Shown in pieces: positions 9,180 through 18,923 of a stretch of DNA of 64,000 nt. Origin of the DNA: Paraburkholderia sp. BL9I2N2 (GTDB lineage Bacteria > Pseudomonadota > Gammaproteobacteria > Burkholderiales > Burkholderiaceae); NCBI RefSeq assembly GCF_004339745.1, contig NZ_SMGP01000002.1, forward strand, positions 1,877,970 to 1,941,969. Reading direction: 5' to 3'. A program made the position numbers and the translations under genes. The stretch's first letter is position 1. Each line of letters starts with the position of its first letter. The notes under the pieces are model-generated. The model did not search any database and was not told the DNA's origin. It saw only the letters and a list, made by a program, of their open reading frames with translations.

Positions 9180-10175
9180 ATGCAATACCGCAAATTCGGC
9201 CGCACCGGCCTGACCGTGTCACGCCTGTGTCTCGGCACGATGACCTTTGGCTTGCAGACCGAAGAAGATGTTTCCCATCGCATTCTCGATACGGCGGCGG
9301 ATGCCGGCGTGAACTTCATCGACACGGCGAATGTGTATCCGCTCGGTGGCGGCGAGAACATTGCCGGCCGCACGGAGGAGATCGTCGGGCGCTGGCTGAA
9401 GGGCAAGCGCGAGCACTTCATTCTGGCGACGAAAGCGGTGGGCAAGATGGGACCTTCGGCGTGGGACCAAGGCGCGTCGCGCAAACATCTGCTGAATGCA
9501 ATCGACGCCTCGTTGCAACGTCTCGGCACGGATTACGTGGACCTCTACCAGCTCCACTCCGACGACGCGAATACGCCGCTCGACGAAACGCTCGAGGCGC
9601 TGGACGTGATCGTGCGATCAGGCAAGGCGCGCTATATCGGCGTATCGAACTTTCTCGCTTACCGGCTGGCGCGCGCCTTGGGCCGCGCCGATGTGTTGCG
9701 CGCGGCGCGCTTCGTCTCCGTGCAACCTCGTTATAACTTGTTGTTCCGCCAGATCGAGCGCGAACTGTTGCCGCTCGCGGCCGAGGAGCAATTGGCCGTG
9801 ATGCCGTACAACCCGCTCGCGGGCGGCCTGCTCACAGGCAAGCACCAACTGGATGCCGCGCCGACGTCCGGCCGTTTCACCGAAACCGTCGGCAAGGCCG
9901 GCGCGATGTATCAGCAACGGTATTGGCACAAGCGCGAGTTCGAGACGATCGAGCAATTGAAAGCGATCGTGGCGCCGACCGGCGAATCGCTGACGCGCGT
10001 TTCGCTCGCCTGGGTGCTGGCGAATCCGCTCGTCACGTCGGCGATTATCGGCGCGAGCCGCGCCGAGCAATTGAGCGACACGCTCGCTGCGTCCGAGCTC
10101 GTGCTCGATGAGCAGATCAAGACGCAGCTCGATGAAGCCAGCATTGAATACCGTTGGGGCGACGCGGCGCGATAA
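9180..10175 (+). CDS. Aldo/keto reductase
   Basis: 331 residues, a full-length NADPH-dependent (alpha/beta)8-barrel reductase. The N-terminus is the typical YRKFGRTGLTVSRLCLGTMTFG. The catalytic tetrad is visible: Asp and Tyr in FIDTANVYPLG, Lys in ILATKAVGKMG and His in YQLHSDD. The C-terminal cofactor region (AIIGASRAEQL) is present. I chose ATG 9180 with GGAG seven bases upstream; a TTG two codons earlier is too close to that site. Related enzymes reduce small aldehydes and ketones; the substrate cannot be read from sequence. It converges on the PEBP gene with a 31-base gap. Confidence 0.93.
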   Translation: MQYRKFGRTGLTVSRLCLGTMTFGLQTEEDVSHRILDTAADAGVNFIDTANVYPLGGGENIAGRTEEIVGRWLKGKREHFILATKAVGKMGPSAWDQGASRKHLLNAIDASLQRLGTDYVDLYQLHSDDANTPLDETLEALDVIVRSGKARYIGVSNFLAYRLARALGRADVLRAARFVSVQPRYNLLFRQIERELLPLAAEEQLAVMPYNPLAGGLLTGKHQLDAAPTSGRFTETVGKAGAMYQQRYWHKREFETIEQLKAIVAPTGESLTRVSLAWVLANPLVTSAIIGASRAEQLSDTLAASELVLDEQIKTQLDEASIEYRWGDAAR

Positions 10176-10206
10176 GCGTAGTCGCCTGTCGCGACGGCCG
10201 CCGCGT

Positions 10207-10776
10207 TCATCGCCCGTAACGCAGCACCGTGCTCGTCGCCGCAATCACGTGGTCCTTGATTGCGGCGAACAATGCGTCCCGCGTCAAACCGGGCGGCAGC
10301 GCATCCGGCGGCAGATCGAGCGCATAGACTTGCGCGACGTAGTGATGCGGGTTGTCCCCCACTGGCGGGCATGGTCCGTAATATCCCGTGCCGCCCGTCC
10401 GATTCGTGCCGGCGACGCTGCCGGGCGGCTGGCTGCCGCCCGCGCCAAGCGAAGTCGTCGAGGGCGCGACGCCATATAGCACCCAGTGCACGATTCCCAG
10501 ACCCTTTCCGCCGTCGGGATCGAACAGGGTCACCGCATAACTCTTCGTGCCGGCTGGCGCATTCCGCCATTGCAGAGCCGGTGACACATTGCCGCCACCG
10601 CAATTGTTCGCGCTCGCCGCGTGGCTCGAATCCAGCGTGCCGCCGTCGGCCAAACCCGGTGACGTCACCACGAAGACTTCCGCCGCGCGGGCATGCACCG
10701 CGGCAAGCGCCAGCGCGGCAGACACGCCGACCGATAACAGGCGTCGTGCGACGCCGAAGCGACTGCTGCGAATCAT
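10207..10776 (-). CDS. YbhB/YbcL-family (PEBP, Raf-kinase-inhibitor-like) exported protein
   Basis: 189 residues with a cleavable signal peptide (about 1-31, ending AHARAAE). The PEBP core is recognised by the ligand-pocket motifs VTLFDPDGG, IVHWVLYG, and GYYGPCPPVGDNPHHY near residue 135. Bacterial members bind small anionic ligands, but their physiological role is not settled. It is the last of five co-directional genes with the glucokinase gene 39 bases upstream, so it may be co-transcribed although no functional link to sugar metabolism is obvious. Confidence 0.88.
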   Translation of the reverse strand: MIRSSRFGVARRLLSVGVSAALALAAVHARAAEVFVVTSPGLADGGTLDSSHAASANNCGGGNVSPALQWRNAPAGTKSYAVTLFDPDGGKGLGIVHWVLYGVAPSTTSLGAGGSQPPGSVAGTNRTGGTGYYGPCPPVGDNPHHYVAQVYALDLPPDALPPGLTRDALFAAIKDHVIAATSTVLRYGR

Positions 10777-10815
10777 CGTTTGTTACTCCGGCTAGGGTTC
10801 AGCGGTGGTCCAACC

Positions 10816-11697
10816 TCACTTGAAGCGGCCCGTCCGCTCATTCGCTTCCGGCAATTGCCGCGTCTCACGCACGGACCTCGGATGCCATAAACGCGCGCCG
10901 CCTTCGATACCCGCATCGTTCGAAACGGTGGCCGTGTTCGCTGGCAGATCGATCGTGAGGCGCGCCGCGTTGCCGCCGCCGATCCACAGTTTGTCGTAGT
11001 TCACCAGCGCGCCCAGAATCCCGATCACCTTCTCAACGCGCCGGTTCCACCGTTTATTCCCGGCTTTTTCACGTGCCGCGTCGCCGATGTATTCGTCGTA
11101 CGCCACGCCCTTCTTGCTGACCGGATGATGCGCGAGCTCCAGATGGGGCATCAGCTCGCCGTCGCGAAACATCGCCGTGCCCGCGCCCGTGCCGAGCGTC
11201 AGCACGAATTCGAGGCCGTGGCCTTCTATCGCGGCGAAGCCCTGCATCTCGGCGTCGTTGATCATGCGCACCGGCAAGCCGCCCAGGCGCTGCGCCAGCG
11301 AATCGGCGAGCGGAATGTCGTGCCAGCCTTCCACGCCGAAGTGCGGCGCGGTCAGGATGCGGTTGTTGCGCACCACGCCCGGAAAGCCAATCGACATCAG
11401 CATAGGCGGCTCCTGTTCGACGAGCGGCGCAACCAGCTTCGCAAGCGCGTCCACGAGTTGATCCGGCGTGCACGGATGTGGCGTCGCCACCCGCAGGCGC
11501 TCGGTTTTCATCTTGCCGTCGGCGTCGATGATCGCGGCTTTCAAGCCGGTACCGCCGACGTCGATTGCCAGAATCCGCTCGGTGCTGGCGGTCACTTTCG
11601 TCTTACTTGCCGTCCTGCTTGGCGTCTTGCCTGGTGCCTTGCGGGTCGTCTTGCTAGCCGTCTTGCCTGACGTCTTAGGTGTCGTCTTGCGTGTCAC
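10816..11697 (-). CDS. ppgK: ROK-family glucokinase, probable polyphosphate glucokinase
   Basis: 293 residues. The kinase starts near residue 40 with the phosphate-binding loop LAIDVGGTGLKAAI, followed by SIGFPGVV, the catalytic MINDAEMQGFAAIEG and the adenosine-type motif LTLGTGAGTA. This pattern matches strictly polyphosphate/ATP-dependent ROK glucokinases. Residues 2-38 are an unusual Lys/Thr/Ser-rich tail made of repeated KT units (TTPKTSGKTASKTTRK). I prefer GTG 11697, seven bases from GGGGGA; GTG 11700 is the alternative. The gene follows zwf by 38 bases, so its product glucose-6-phosphate would feed the next enzyme directly. The basic tail could bind polyphosphate, which is an inference. 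Confidence 0.85.
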   Translation of the reverse strand: MTRKTTPKTSGKTASKTTRKAPGKTPSRTASKTKVTASTERILAIDVGGTGLKAAIIDADGKMKTERLRVATPHPCTPDQLVDALAKLVAPLVEQEPPMLMSIGFPGVVRNNRILTAPHFGVEGWHDIPLADSLAQRLGGLPVRMINDAEMQGFAAIEGHGLEFVLTLGTGAGTAMFRDGELMPHLELAHHPVSKKGVAYDEYIGDAAREKAGNKRWNRRVEKVIGILGALVNYDKLWIGGGNAARLTIDLPANTATVSNDAGIEGGARLWHPRSVRETRQLPEANERTGRFK

Positions 11698-11735
11698 CAC
11701 GGTGTCCCCCGATTGTGTTGGTGCGACTCGTTGAA

Positions 11736-13346
11736 TTACTTCTTCTGCACAGCATCCCTTTTCAACGGCCGCCATGCGTGACCGTCGCGCGCCAATAGCG
11801 CGTCTGCTTCCGCGGGGCCTTCGCTGCCGGCCGCATAACCATGCACCGGCATCGCGCCGCCGGCTTTCGGATGCAGCACGTCGTCCACCGCGCACCAGCT
11901 CGTTTCGATGCTGTCGGCGCGCTGGAACAGCGTCTCGTCGCCGAGCATGCAGTCGTAGAGCAACGTCTCATAGCCGACGTTGGCGCGTTCCGCGAAGAAG
12001 TCGGCATAGTCGAACGACGACTGCACCGCGCCGATCTGCATGACCGGCCCCGGCGTTTTAACGTTGAAGTCGAAGCTCGTGCCGTGAGCCGGATCGATGC
12101 GCAAGGTCAGCACGTTCGGCGTGAGCGCATCGACGGGTGTGTCGCGGAACAGGCGGAACGGCACCGGCTTCAGTTGCACCGAGATTTCCGTGCGACGCGC
12201 GGCCAACCGTTTGCCGGTGCGCAGATAGAACGGCACGCCGGCCCAGCGCCAGTTCTCGACGAACACGCGCGCCGCGGCGTACGTTTCCGTCGTGCTGTCC
12301 GGCGCGACGTCCGGTTCCTCGCGATAGCCGACACCGGCCGGACCCTTTTCGTATTGACCGAACACGACATCGTCCGGCGTCAGCGGCTTGATCGCGTCGG
12401 AGATTTCGGCCTTCTTGTCGCGCACGGCTTCGGCGTCGAACGAATTGGGCGGCTCCATGGCGACCATGCCGAGCAGTTGGAACAGATGGTTCGGCAGCAT
12501 GTCGCGGAACGCGCCGGTCTGTTCGTAGAACTTGCCGCGCCCTTCCACGCCGATGGTTTCCGCCGCTGTGATCTGCACGCTGTCGATATATTCGCGCCGC
12601 CACATGGGTTCGAACAGCGCGTTGGCGAAGCGCACTGCGAGAATGCTCTGCACGGTGTCCTTACCGAGAAAGTGATCGATGCGATACACCTGCGTCTCTT
12701 TCGCGTACGACAGGATATGCGCGTTCAGATCGCGCGCCGAGGCGAGATCGGTGCCGAACGGTTTCTCGATCACGATGCGGCGGAAACCGCCGCCGCTGTC
12801 GCCCTCTTTCAGCAGACCGGCTTTGCCGAGATGCTCGACGATCGGTTTGAAAAAGCGCGCGCTGACCGCGAGATAGAAGATCACGTTGGCGCCCGGCGTC
12901 TGCTCGAGCTTTTGCTTGAGCTTCGTGAAGACATCGTCGGTTTCGAATTCGCCGGCCATGTATTCGAGGCGTTGCGCGACCCAGTCCCACGCCTTGTCGT
13001 CGAGCTTGCCGGCGTGGAAAGTGCTGGCTTTGTCGGCGGCAAACTGTTCGAGCGACTTGTGCAGATCTTCGCGCCACACGCTAGTCTCGCGCTCGCCATG
13101 ATTCACGCCGATGATTTTCATGCCGTCGTCGAGCAGGCCATCCACCGCGAGGTTGTACATCGCCGGCATCAAAAGCCGCTTGGTCAGGTCGCCGCCGGCG
13201 CCGAAGATCACCAGCGTACACGGCGGCGCGGGCCGCTTGCCGGGCGGCGAGGCGGGCGCTTCCTGCGGGCTCGCGCTGACTTTGCAGCTCGGTAGTTGAC
13301 TGGCGGCGGGGCGATCGGCTGCTGGGGTATTCGATGTAGTCGACAT
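11736..13346 (-). CDS. zwf: Glucose-6-phosphate 1-dehydrogenase
   Basis: 536 residues. It oxidises glucose-6-phosphate to 6-phosphogluconolactone, the entry to the Entner-Doudoroff and pentose phosphate routes. The nucleotide-binding GAGGDLTKR is at about 49-57, the conserved EKPFGTD follows, and the active-site signature RIDHFLGK is near residue 235. A Pro/Ala-rich extension of about 43 residues precedes the enzyme core. I chose ATG 13346 because upstream residues of the open frame have no ribosome site or similarity to the family. The gene lies between a glycosidase and a glucokinase gene on the same strand. Confidence 0.97.
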   Translation of the reverse strand: MSTTSNTPAADRPAASQLPSCKVSASPQEAPASPPGKRPAPPCTLVIFGAGGDLTKRLLMPAMYNLAVDGLLDDGMKIIGVNHGERETSVWREDLHKSLEQFAADKASTFHAGKLDDKAWDWVAQRLEYMAGEFETDDVFTKLKQKLEQTPGANVIFYLAVSARFFKPIVEHLGKAGLLKEGDSGGGFRRIVIEKPFGTDLASARDLNAHILSYAKETQVYRIDHFLGKDTVQSILAVRFANALFEPMWRREYIDSVQITAAETIGVEGRGKFYEQTGAFRDMLPNHLFQLLGMVAMEPPNSFDAEAVRDKKAEISDAIKPLTPDDVVFGQYEKGPAGVGYREEPDVAPDSTTETYAAARVFVENWRWAGVPFYLRTGKRLAARRTEISVQLKPVPFRLFRDTPVDALTPNVLTLRIDPAHGTSFDFNVKTPGPVMQIGAVQSSFDYADFFAERANVGYETLLYDCMLGDETLFQRADSIETSWCAVDDVLHPKAGGAMPVHGYAAGSEGPAEADALLARDGHAWRPLKRDAVQKK

Positions 13347-13495
13347 GGGATTCACTTTTGGAAACCAATGGAACGGACGTGGTGGTACATGAAAGACCAC
13401 GCTTGAACCCACACAGTTCAAAAACAGCCACGCAACCTGTTCACTATGCGACGTTGTATGGCTTGTGCAACCTCACTCGCTTGCGCCGCCGCGCA

Positions 13496-16303
13496 CTACT
13501 TCGCCGATGCGTGCGCCGGCTCGGGGACAGACGCGGGCTCCGCCGGGCGCGCAGGCGCTGTGGCTTGCGCCGAAGGTGAAGTTGGAATCGGCGCCTGATC
13601 CGGTTCGCCCGCCAGCGGCACATTGCCCGACGCGCTCATCGCGCGCGGCTGCAACAGCAACGCAACCAGCCCGGTCCAGCCGGTCTGATGCGAAGCGCCC
13701 ACGCCGCGTCCGCTATCGCCATGGAAATACTCATGGAACAGGATCAGATCGCGCGAACGCGGGTCGGCCTGTAACAGCGGATAAGCACCCATGACCGGAC
13801 GCTCGCCGTCCTTGTTCTTAAGAAACAGCGTAGTGCAGCGGCGCGCCAGTTCGTCGGCGATGTGGCTCAGCGAGAACTTCTCGCCCGAGCCGGTCGGATA
13901 CTCGACTTTAAAATCCTCACCGTAATAGCGGTGAAATTCGTATAGCGACTCGATCAACAAATAGTTCACCGGCATCCACACCGGACCGCGCCAGTTAGAA
14001 TTGCCGCCGAACACACGCGTATCGGATTCGGCCGGCAAATACTTCACGGTAAAACTGTCGCCATTGTGATTGAACACGAACGGATGATCGCGGTGGTACC
14101 GCGACAGTGCCCGCACGCCATGATCGGAAAGAAATTCGCTTTCGTCGAGCGCGCGGCGCAACAACGCTTTCATGCGATGCCCACGCAATAGCGAGAGCAG
14201 CAGCGCATTGCCCTTGCCCGGCTCGTTCCAGCGCGAAACCAGCTTCGCCAGATCGGGACGATGTTCGAGGAACCAGACAAGCCGTTCGCGCAAACACGGC
14301 AAGCCGCCATGCAGACGCTCTTCGAGCACGTGCACCGCAAATAGCGGAATCAGACCCACGATCGAGCGCAACCGCATGGGAATGCTGCTGCCGTCCGGCA
14401 GGTGCAGCTTGTCATAGAAGAACTCGTCCTCGTTGTCCCACAGGCCCGTTTCGCAGCCGTCGTCGCAACTCACGGCCTCGGCGATATACAGAAAGTGCTC
14501 GAAGAACTTCACGCCGATGTCGACGAACACGTGATTGGCGTACGCGAGTTCCAGCGCGATACGCATCAGGTCGAGCGCGTACGCGGCCATCCACGCCGTA
14601 CCGTCGGACTGATCGATGTGGCCGCCGGTCGGCAGCGGCGATGAACGGTCGAATATCCCGACGTTATCTAGCCCGAGAAAACCGCCCTGGAAAATATTGT
14701 GGCCGTCGGCGTCCTTGCGGTTCACCCACCATGTGAAATTCAGCAACAGCTTATGGAACACGAGTTCCAGAAAATCGCGATCCGCCTTGCCGGTGAGCGC
14801 GCGGTCGATTTCATACACGCGCCACGCGGCCCACGCATGCACAGGCGGATTGGCGTCGCCGAGCGCCCATTCATAGGCGGGGATCTGACCGTTCGGATGC
14901 TGATAGCGGTCCTTTACCAGCAGTAGCAACTGCCGTTTCGCGAACGCCGGGTCGATCAGCGCGAATGCGGCCGCATGAAACGCCAGGTCCCACGACGCGT
15001 ACCACGGGTATTCCCACTTATCGGGCATCGACACGATGTCCGCATTGCACAGATGCCGCCAGTCCATATTGCGGCCGCGTTTGCGGCCGGCGGGCGGGGT
15101 CGGCTGAAGCGGATCGCCGTCGAGCCAGCGCTGCACGTCGTATTGGTAGTACTGCTTCGACCACAGCATGCCGGCGAGTGCCTGGCGCTGCACGAGCCGC
15201 GCATCGGGGTCGGTGATCTCGTGTTGCAGCGCGCCATAGAATTCGTCGGCCTCGGCGATGCGGTGCGCGAAGATCGCATCGGCATCGAGCTGCACGTCGT
15301 CGGGACTCGACTGCGGACGCCAGCGCATGTACACCACGGCGCGTCCATATGGTTCGAGCTCGATCGCCGCATGCGCGCCGGCCTTGGTGCCCGCGTTGCG
15401 GCGAATCGCCTGTTCATCGCCGTGCACGATGTAATCGTTGAAGCCGTCTTTGAACGGGCCCGCGCCGTCCATGTTGAAGAGGCGCTTGACGTTGGTGTCG
15501 TTCTCGCAGAAGAGCCACGTCAGCTGCGGTGCGTCTTTCGACCAGGCGGTAACGACAATCGGCTCATGGCCATGCTGATGCCCGACCACATGCACCTCGC
15601 CATTGTGGTCCGTGCCGGCGGCGAGCGAGGGCTTGTCTTTGCTCTCCTTCCACGACCATGAATTGCGCGCCCAGATTTGCGGCAGCACATCCAGCGAGGC
15701 CGCCTGATCGCCGCGATTCTCGATGGTCACGCGCATGAGAATGTCGTCCGGCGCGTGTTTGGCGTATTCCACCTGCACGTCGAAGTAGCGCAAATCGTCG
15801 AACACGCCCGTGTCGAGAATTTCGTACTCCGGCATGTCGCCGCCACGGCGCCCGTTTTCCTGAACGAGGTCGTCGTACGGAAAGGCGGCTTGCGGATACT
15901 TGTAGAGCATGCGCATGTACGAATGCGTCGGCGTGCCGTCGACGTAGAAGTACAGCTCCTTCACGTCCTCGCCATGATTGCCCTGCGCATTCGTGACGCC
16001 GAACAGACGCTCCTTCAGGATCGCGTCCTTGCGGTTCCATAGCGCGAGCGAGACGCACCAGCTCAGCTTGTCGTCGCCGAAACCGGCAATGCCGTCCTCA
16101 CCCCAGCGATACGCGCGGCTGCGCGCATGGTCGTGCGGAAAATAGTCCCAGGCGGTGCCGTCCGGGCTGTAATCCTCGCGCACGGTACCCCATTGACGCT
16201 CGCTGAGATACGGCCCCCAGCGCTGCCAATGCGCACAGTCGGCCGAATGCAGCCGTGAACCTTCAATGGTGGCGAGCAGATTGGCAGCGCGCAGCGGTGG
16301 CAT
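13496..16303 (-). CDS. GH63/MGH1-like glycoside hydrolase
   Basis: 935 residues. It is a large (alpha/alpha)6-barrel glucosidase-like protein recognised by WYASWDLAFHA, HPNGQIPAYEWALGD, GHIDQSDGTAWMA and the late GGNSNWRGPVWMPVNYL. The first 350 residues are a beta-rich N-terminal domain. The last 45 residues are a Pro/Ala-rich tail of low complexity. Start ATG 16303 is preceded by a purine-rich stretch; 12 extra upstream residues are unlikely. Relatives act on alpha-glucosides including glycogen- or mannosylglycerate-like substrates. The neighbouring debranching enzyme and glucokinase support a role in releasing glucose. Confidence 0.85.
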   Translation of the reverse strand: MPPLRAANLLATIEGSRLHSADCAHWQRWGPYLSERQWGTVREDYSPDGTAWDYFPHDHARSRAYRWGEDGIAGFGDDKLSWCVSLALWNRKDAILKERLFGVTNAQGNHGEDVKELYFYVDGTPTHSYMRMLYKYPQAAFPYDDLVQENGRRGGDMPEYEILDTGVFDDLRYFDVQVEYAKHAPDDILMRVTIENRGDQAASLDVLPQIWARNSWSWKESKDKPSLAAGTDHNGEVHVVGHQHGHEPIVVTAWSKDAPQLTWLFCENDTNVKRLFNMDGAGPFKDGFNDYIVHGDEQAIRRNAGTKAGAHAAIELEPYGRAVVYMRWRPQSSPDDVQLDADAIFAHRIAEADEFYGALQHEITDPDARLVQRQALAGMLWSKQYYQYDVQRWLDGDPLQPTPPAGRKRGRNMDWRHLCNADIVSMPDKWEYPWYASWDLAFHAAAFALIDPAFAKRQLLLLVKDRYQHPNGQIPAYEWALGDANPPVHAWAAWRVYEIDRALTGKADRDFLELVFHKLLLNFTWWVNRKDADGHNIFQGGFLGLDNVGIFDRSSPLPTGGHIDQSDGTAWMAAYALDLMRIALELAYANHVFVDIGVKFFEHFLYIAEAVSCDDGCETGLWDNEDEFFYDKLHLPDGSSIPMRLRSIVGLIPLFAVHVLEERLHGGLPCLRERLVWFLEHRPDLAKLVSRWNEPGKGNALLLSLLRGHRMKALLRRALDESEFLSDHGVRALSRYHRDHPFVFNHNGDSFTVKYLPAESDTRVFGGNSNWRGPVWMPVNYLLIESLYEFHRYYGEDFKVEYPTGSGEKFSLSHIADELARRCTTLFLKNKDGERPVMGAYPLLQADPRSRDLILFHEYFHGDSGRGVGASHQTGWTGLVALLLQPRAMSASGNVPLAGEPDQAPIPTSPSAQATAPARPAEPASVPEPAHASAK

Positions 16304-16354
16304 GACTACATCCTTGCATCGGGCTTGGCGGTGGGACACACATCGTAGCGCGGT

Positions 16355-18340
16355 TTAGGCACCCGCGGTCGCCAACCCGGCGAGCAGGTGTTCAATGCGC
16401 AGCAACTCTCCCAGCGACCACGCCTGAAACGGCGTGCCGGCGAGTGCGTGCGGCGCATCGCCGTCGGCGATTTCGGAGAGATGGTCGAGACCGGCGTGGT
16501 CGAGATGCGCGTAGAGCGGGTCGAGAAAACGCGTTTTCGCCTGCATACGGGCATCCGCCGCGCCGCCGTGGACTCGCAGCCACGCTTCGACGAACGGGCC
16601 GAGCAGCCACGGCCACACGGTTCCTTGATGATAGGCGCCATCGCGCTCGAGTGGAGACCCGTTGTAGTGTCCGCGATAGGCAGGATCGGACGGCGCGAGC
16701 GTCCGCAGTCCCAGCGGCGTGAGCAACTGCGCTTCCACCTGATCGAGCACCGCGCGCGCCGGTGCGCCCTCCAGCAACGGAAACGGCAGGCCGCCTACGG
16801 CAAAGATCTGGTTGGGCCGGATCGCGCGATCTATCGCGCCTTTGACGTGGTCGACGTCCACGTTGTCGAAAAGCGCTTGCGTGGACGGATCGACGAAGCG
16901 TTCATGAAACGCTTGCAACGCTCGCTCAGCGGCCGGCTGCCACCGCGGATTCCACGTTGCTGCAATGCGCAATGCGTTGATCCAAAGTGCTTGCACCTCG
17001 ACCGGCTTGCCGATGCGCGGCGTCACCACCCAGTCGCCGACTTTCGCATCCATCCACGTGAGTTGCACGCCGGGTACGCCGGCGCTCAGCAGGCCATCGT
17101 CGGCTGACGCCTGGATGTTGAAGCGCGTGCCTTTCGTGTAGCCCGTGAGGATGGATTCGCTGGCCTCTTGCAGCCGCTGCTGCGTTGCAGCGCTCGCGTG
17201 ATGCGTCGCCAGATAGTCGTGGACGGCGACGATGAACCACAGCGATGCGTCGACGGAGTTGTATTCCGGCGTGTCGCCATAGTCGGGAAAGCGATTCGGC
17301 AGCATGCCTTCTGACAACGTACTCGACCATTCGAGCAGGATCGCTTCCGCGGCGTCGAGCCGGCCCGATGCGATCAGCAAGCCACGCATCGCGATGAACG
17401 TGTCGCGCCCCCAGTCGGTGAACCACGGAAAACCCGCGAGGATCGTGCGGCCTTCGTTGCGCGTCACGACGTAGGCGTCGGCGGAGCGCTGCAGGCGTGA
17501 GCCGAGCGCGTCGCGGCGTTGTTGTTCGATGCGCGCGAGTTCTGCTGCGTGGATGGCTGCCGCTCTTGCGTTCGCCGGTTGCGTTCCGCTCGTGGCGCCT
17601 GAAGCGCTGAGAATCATCACCGCTTCGCCATCGGCGAGATTGAAGCTGAACACGCCGGGCGTGGCGAGATCCTCGCCGAAGTCGAGGCCGCGCTCCCGCT
17701 CGCGAACATAGCAGAAGTTGCGATACCAATCGGGCGCGTGCGTGTAGACGCCATTCGTCGCGGCGTGGATTACCGGCAGGTCGCCGTAGGGTTGCCAATA
17801 TACGCTGGCCTGGCCGTCGCTCGTCTGCGCGTTGAAGTTGAACGCGGCGTTTTCATGGTGCAGCGCATGATAGTCGCGGCCCGACAGCAGCGGCCTGACT
17901 TTCAATGTCAGCGTGCTCGCTTGAGAAGCGACTCCAGCACCACCGTCCAGGCGCCAGCGCAAAACAGTTTCGCGGGTCGTCTTGCTGACGAACACATCAG
18001 CGGTCACCACTAGCTGCGCGGCGATCTGAAAACGCCACGTTGGCCATGGCTTCGTATCGAACGCGGCAAGACTCGCTGTCAGGTCCGGATAAATCAAGTC
18101 GGGCACGTACCGCTGCATGCTCAATGGATAACGCTCGCCGTTCGCTTCGAGCCACGCCTCCACGCCGTTGACCAGCACCACGCGCCCGCCTGGCGCGCGC
18201 GTCGCGGTGAGCAGCAACGCGTGATAGCGGCGCGTGCGCAGCGTGCCCACGGTGCCCGACGCGAAACCGCCAAAGCCGTCTGCTTCCAGCCATTCGTCTT
18301 CGAGGCGCGTGATGTCGAAGGGTTGTTCGATGTGTGTCAT
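16355..18340 (-). CDS. Amylo-alpha-1,6-glucosidase / glycogen debranching enzyme
   Basis: 661 residues. The N-terminal bacterial GDE domain has WLEADGFGGFASGTVGTLRTRRYHALL; the C-terminal catalytic (alpha/alpha)6 domain has FPWFTDWGRDTFIAMRGLL, NSVDASLWFI and GTVWPWLLGPFVEAWLR. It would hydrolyse alpha-1,6 branch points of glycogen or limit dextrins. It is the first gene of the five-gene same-strand run 18340-10207, 51 bases ahead of the GH63-like gene. The start ATG 18340 agrees with family N-termini. Confidence 0.92.
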   Translation of the reverse strand: MTHIEQPFDITRLEDEWLEADGFGGFASGTVGTLRTRRYHALLLTATRAPGGRVVLVNGVEAWLEANGERYPLSMQRYVPDLIYPDLTASLAAFDTKPWPTWRFQIAAQLVVTADVFVSKTTRETVLRWRLDGGAGVASQASTLTLKVRPLLSGRDYHALHHENAAFNFNAQTSDGQASVYWQPYGDLPVIHAATNGVYTHAPDWYRNFCYVRERERGLDFGEDLATPGVFSFNLADGEAVMILSASGATSGTQPANARAAAIHAAELARIEQQRRDALGSRLQRSADAYVVTRNEGRTILAGFPWFTDWGRDTFIAMRGLLIASGRLDAAEAILLEWSSTLSEGMLPNRFPDYGDTPEYNSVDASLWFIVAVHDYLATHHASAATQQRLQEASESILTGYTKGTRFNIQASADDGLLSAGVPGVQLTWMDAKVGDWVVTPRIGKPVEVQALWINALRIAATWNPRWQPAAERALQAFHERFVDPSTQALFDNVDVDHVKGAIDRAIRPNQIFAVGGLPFPLLEGAPARAVLDQVEAQLLTPLGLRTLAPSDPAYRGHYNGSPLERDGAYHQGTVWPWLLGPFVEAWLRVHGGAADARMQAKTRFLDPLYAHLDHAGLDHLSEIADGDAPHALAGTPFQAWSLGELLRIEHLLAGLATAGA

Positions 18341-18550
18341 GAACTTATCGGTTGAGCAAAGCCGTCCATTTTTCAGCGCGCCTGAATGTCAGGCATAAGG
18401 CGCCGCGGTGACCATTCTCCTACTTATCACTTTCCACTTTCTTTCGAAAAACCGACTTATCGACGCAAGTTTTACCACTCGCAAACGTTTCACAATTATT
18501 TCTTGAAAGGATTAGACACTGCATCCGCTTTCACGAAACTGGATGTAGAC

Positions 18551-18865
18551 ATGGGACAAAACAAACGCGTCGCGAGTGCCGTTTTGGTTGCACTTGCAAC
18601 TTTAGCGTTGAGCGGTTGCGGTGCGGATGATTCCGCGCCGTCGGCAGCATCGACAACGCCGGCCGCTGCGAACAACGACGCCGCGCCGAATGCGGCGGCA
18701 GCGCCCGCAACGCCAATCCTCAACGCATCCTCAACACTCGCGGCAGACCCGGCAGCGGCCTCCGATCCAATCACGCAGAACATGCAAGCCAGTCTCGCCG
18801 CGGACAACCAGCAAGTCGCGCCTGTCATGCATTACGCACCCGGCGACAGCGCCAGCAGCAACTGA
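18551..18865 (+). CDS. Small Ala-rich lipoprotein
   Basis: 104 residues with a lipoprotein signal peptide ending LALSGC, Cys23 being the lipidation site. The mature part is about 80 residues of Ala/Ser/Pro/Asp-rich sequence with no recognised fold. I chose ATG 18551 because it starts the signal peptide; the longer open frame upstream is non-coding in character. It is 58 bases ahead of the phospholipase C gene and probably shares its transcript. The function is unknown. Confidence 0.75.
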   Translation: MGQNKRVASAVLVALATLALSGCGADDSAPSAASTTPAAANNDAAPNAAAAPATPILNASSTLAADPAAASDPITQNMQASLAADNQQVAPVMHYAPGDSASSN

Positions 18866-18923
18866 CCTAATTCCACCGGCGCGCGTGGCGCGCTATTCTT
18901 CCCCCCGCAGAAGGTGATATTCG

